The notes under the pieces: generated by a model
Databases searched by the model: none
What the model saw: the letters and a program-made list of their open reading frames with translations, nothing else
Told to the model about the DNA's origin: nothing
Program-made: the position numbers and the translations under genes
Assembly (NCBI GenBank): GCA_903837345.1
Contig: CAILUG010000054.1
Coordinates: 1 to 64,000 of the forward strand
From: an uncultured Gammaproteobacteria bacterium
GTDB lineage: Bacteria > Pseudomonadota > Gammaproteobacteria > Pseudomonadales > Pseudohongiellaceae
Length of the DNA stretch: 64,000 nucleotides
Direction: 5' to 3'
Shown here: piece after piece, positions 63,514 to 64,000 of the stretch
Position numbering within the stretch: position 1 is the stretch's first letter
How the letters are laid out: each line of letters starts with the position of its first letter

Positions 63514-64000
63514 ATGAAAAATACAACCGCTGACAAATGGCATACACACTTGATGCTCGCGCTGGCTCTATGCGGATGCGGGCTGGCGGGCTGTGCACTG
63601 ATCAAAACTCCAGTACCTGGATTGCCCAAGTCTGTGCCCGAACAGTGGGCACACCCGCTTGCGCAAGAAGCCAATGCCATCAAACCCGATCTTTACAGCT
63701 GGTGGACTGCTTTTGCCGATCCGCAGCTGAACGAACTGGTCAAACTCGCAATCAGACAAAACCTCACCATTGCCCAGGCCCAGGACCGCATCCGTCGTGC
63801 ACGCATCCAGCTGGGCCATGCCGGCGACCAGTTTCTGCCACAACTGCATGCCCACGCCCAACCCAATGAAGCCATATCTGCACGAGACACCTATTTTCAA
63901 TACGGGCTGGATGCCACCTGGGAGATCAGCCTGTTCGGCCGCAAGGAAAGCGTGATGAAACTGGCACGGGCTCAAATAGCCGCAAACGAAGCAGAAGCCC
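63514..64000 (+). CDS. Outer membrane factor lipoprotein (NodT family), 5' part, cut by window end
   Basis: The frame from ATG 63514 stays open to the window end (162 codons). The signal peptide ends in lipobox LAGC (Cys27). Then come the family start WAHPLAQEA, LYSWWTAFADPQLNELVKLA and QNLTIAQAQDRIRRARIQLG, followed by AQIAANEAEA, all characteristic of the first efflux repeat. It is the exit duct of an RND or ABC pump whose other parts would lie to the right. It is the second such protein in this window (see 12525-13958). The kinase-regulator pair next door may control it. Confidence 0.87.
   Translation, partial: MKNTTADKWHTHLMLALALCGCGLAGCALIKTPVPGLPKSVPEQWAHPLAQEANAIKPDLYSWWTAFADPQLNELVKLAIRQNLTIAQAQDRIRRARIQLGHAGDQFLPQLHAHAQPNEAISARDTYFQYGLDATWEISLFGRKESVMKLARAQIAANEAEA

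Overview
The window reads as a chromosomal segment of a Gammaproteobacterium. The evidence is a complete rnfABCDGE operon followed by nth, the maf-rng-yhdP run, DUF2333 and DUF3301 proteins, sigma-54-type promoters on type IV pilin genes, and FabV as an enoyl-ACP reductase. Genus and order cannot be named from the sequence alone. Base composition looks even, and no tRNA, rRNA or CRISPR array was seen.

Layout. 1-760: the right end of an IS21-like element (istB tail plus terminal repeats) abuts a headless TonB-dependent receptor. 873-12444: clpB with a heat-shock-type promoter, a DUF2333 protein, a secreted PQQ/cytochrome dehydrogenase with a small secreted partner, two glutathione transferases, a LigB-type dioxygenase, a Tat-exported HD-domain protein, a short signal peptidase I and an AI-2E family permease. 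12525-17358: a MacA-MacB-outer membrane factor tripartite exporter operon. 17505-19675: folD-trpD-glutaredoxin. 19823-32333 is the most distinctive part: two related TMTC-like GT-C membrane proteins enclose ppa, a DsbD/ScsB-like protein, a one-haem protein and fhs, followed by three nearly identical tandem type IV pilin genes. Each pilin gene has its own sigma-54 promoter, a palindromic upstream site and a terminator. 32772-38311: a methyltransferase-like protein, metG, a phosphopantetheinyl transferase coupled to a periplasmic cyclophilin, and gloA. 38364-44099: Rnf operon plus nth. 44179-49785: an arsenate-reductase-like protein, fabV, a lipoprotein aminopeptidase, glutaminyl cyclotransferase, MAPEG, TetR and DUF445. 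49796-55856: maf-rng-yhdP. 56058-58608: a ferredoxin-reductase fusion and an FMN-binding glutamate-synthase-like protein. 58631-64000: an AcpXL/FabZXL-like acyl carrier protein and dehydratase, a two-component system, a composite palindromic repeat element, a FabF-like ketosynthase and the start of a second outer membrane factor.

How the parts may work together (inference). The pilin triplet and the flanking GT-C proteins could form a glycosylated pilus module. The ACP, dehydratase and ketosynthase at the right end look like a dedicated long-chain acyl pathway, with the phosphopantetheinyl transferase at 36 kb as a candidate activator. The two-component system between them may control envelope lipid or efflux genes. 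Most other genes are ordinary housekeeping.
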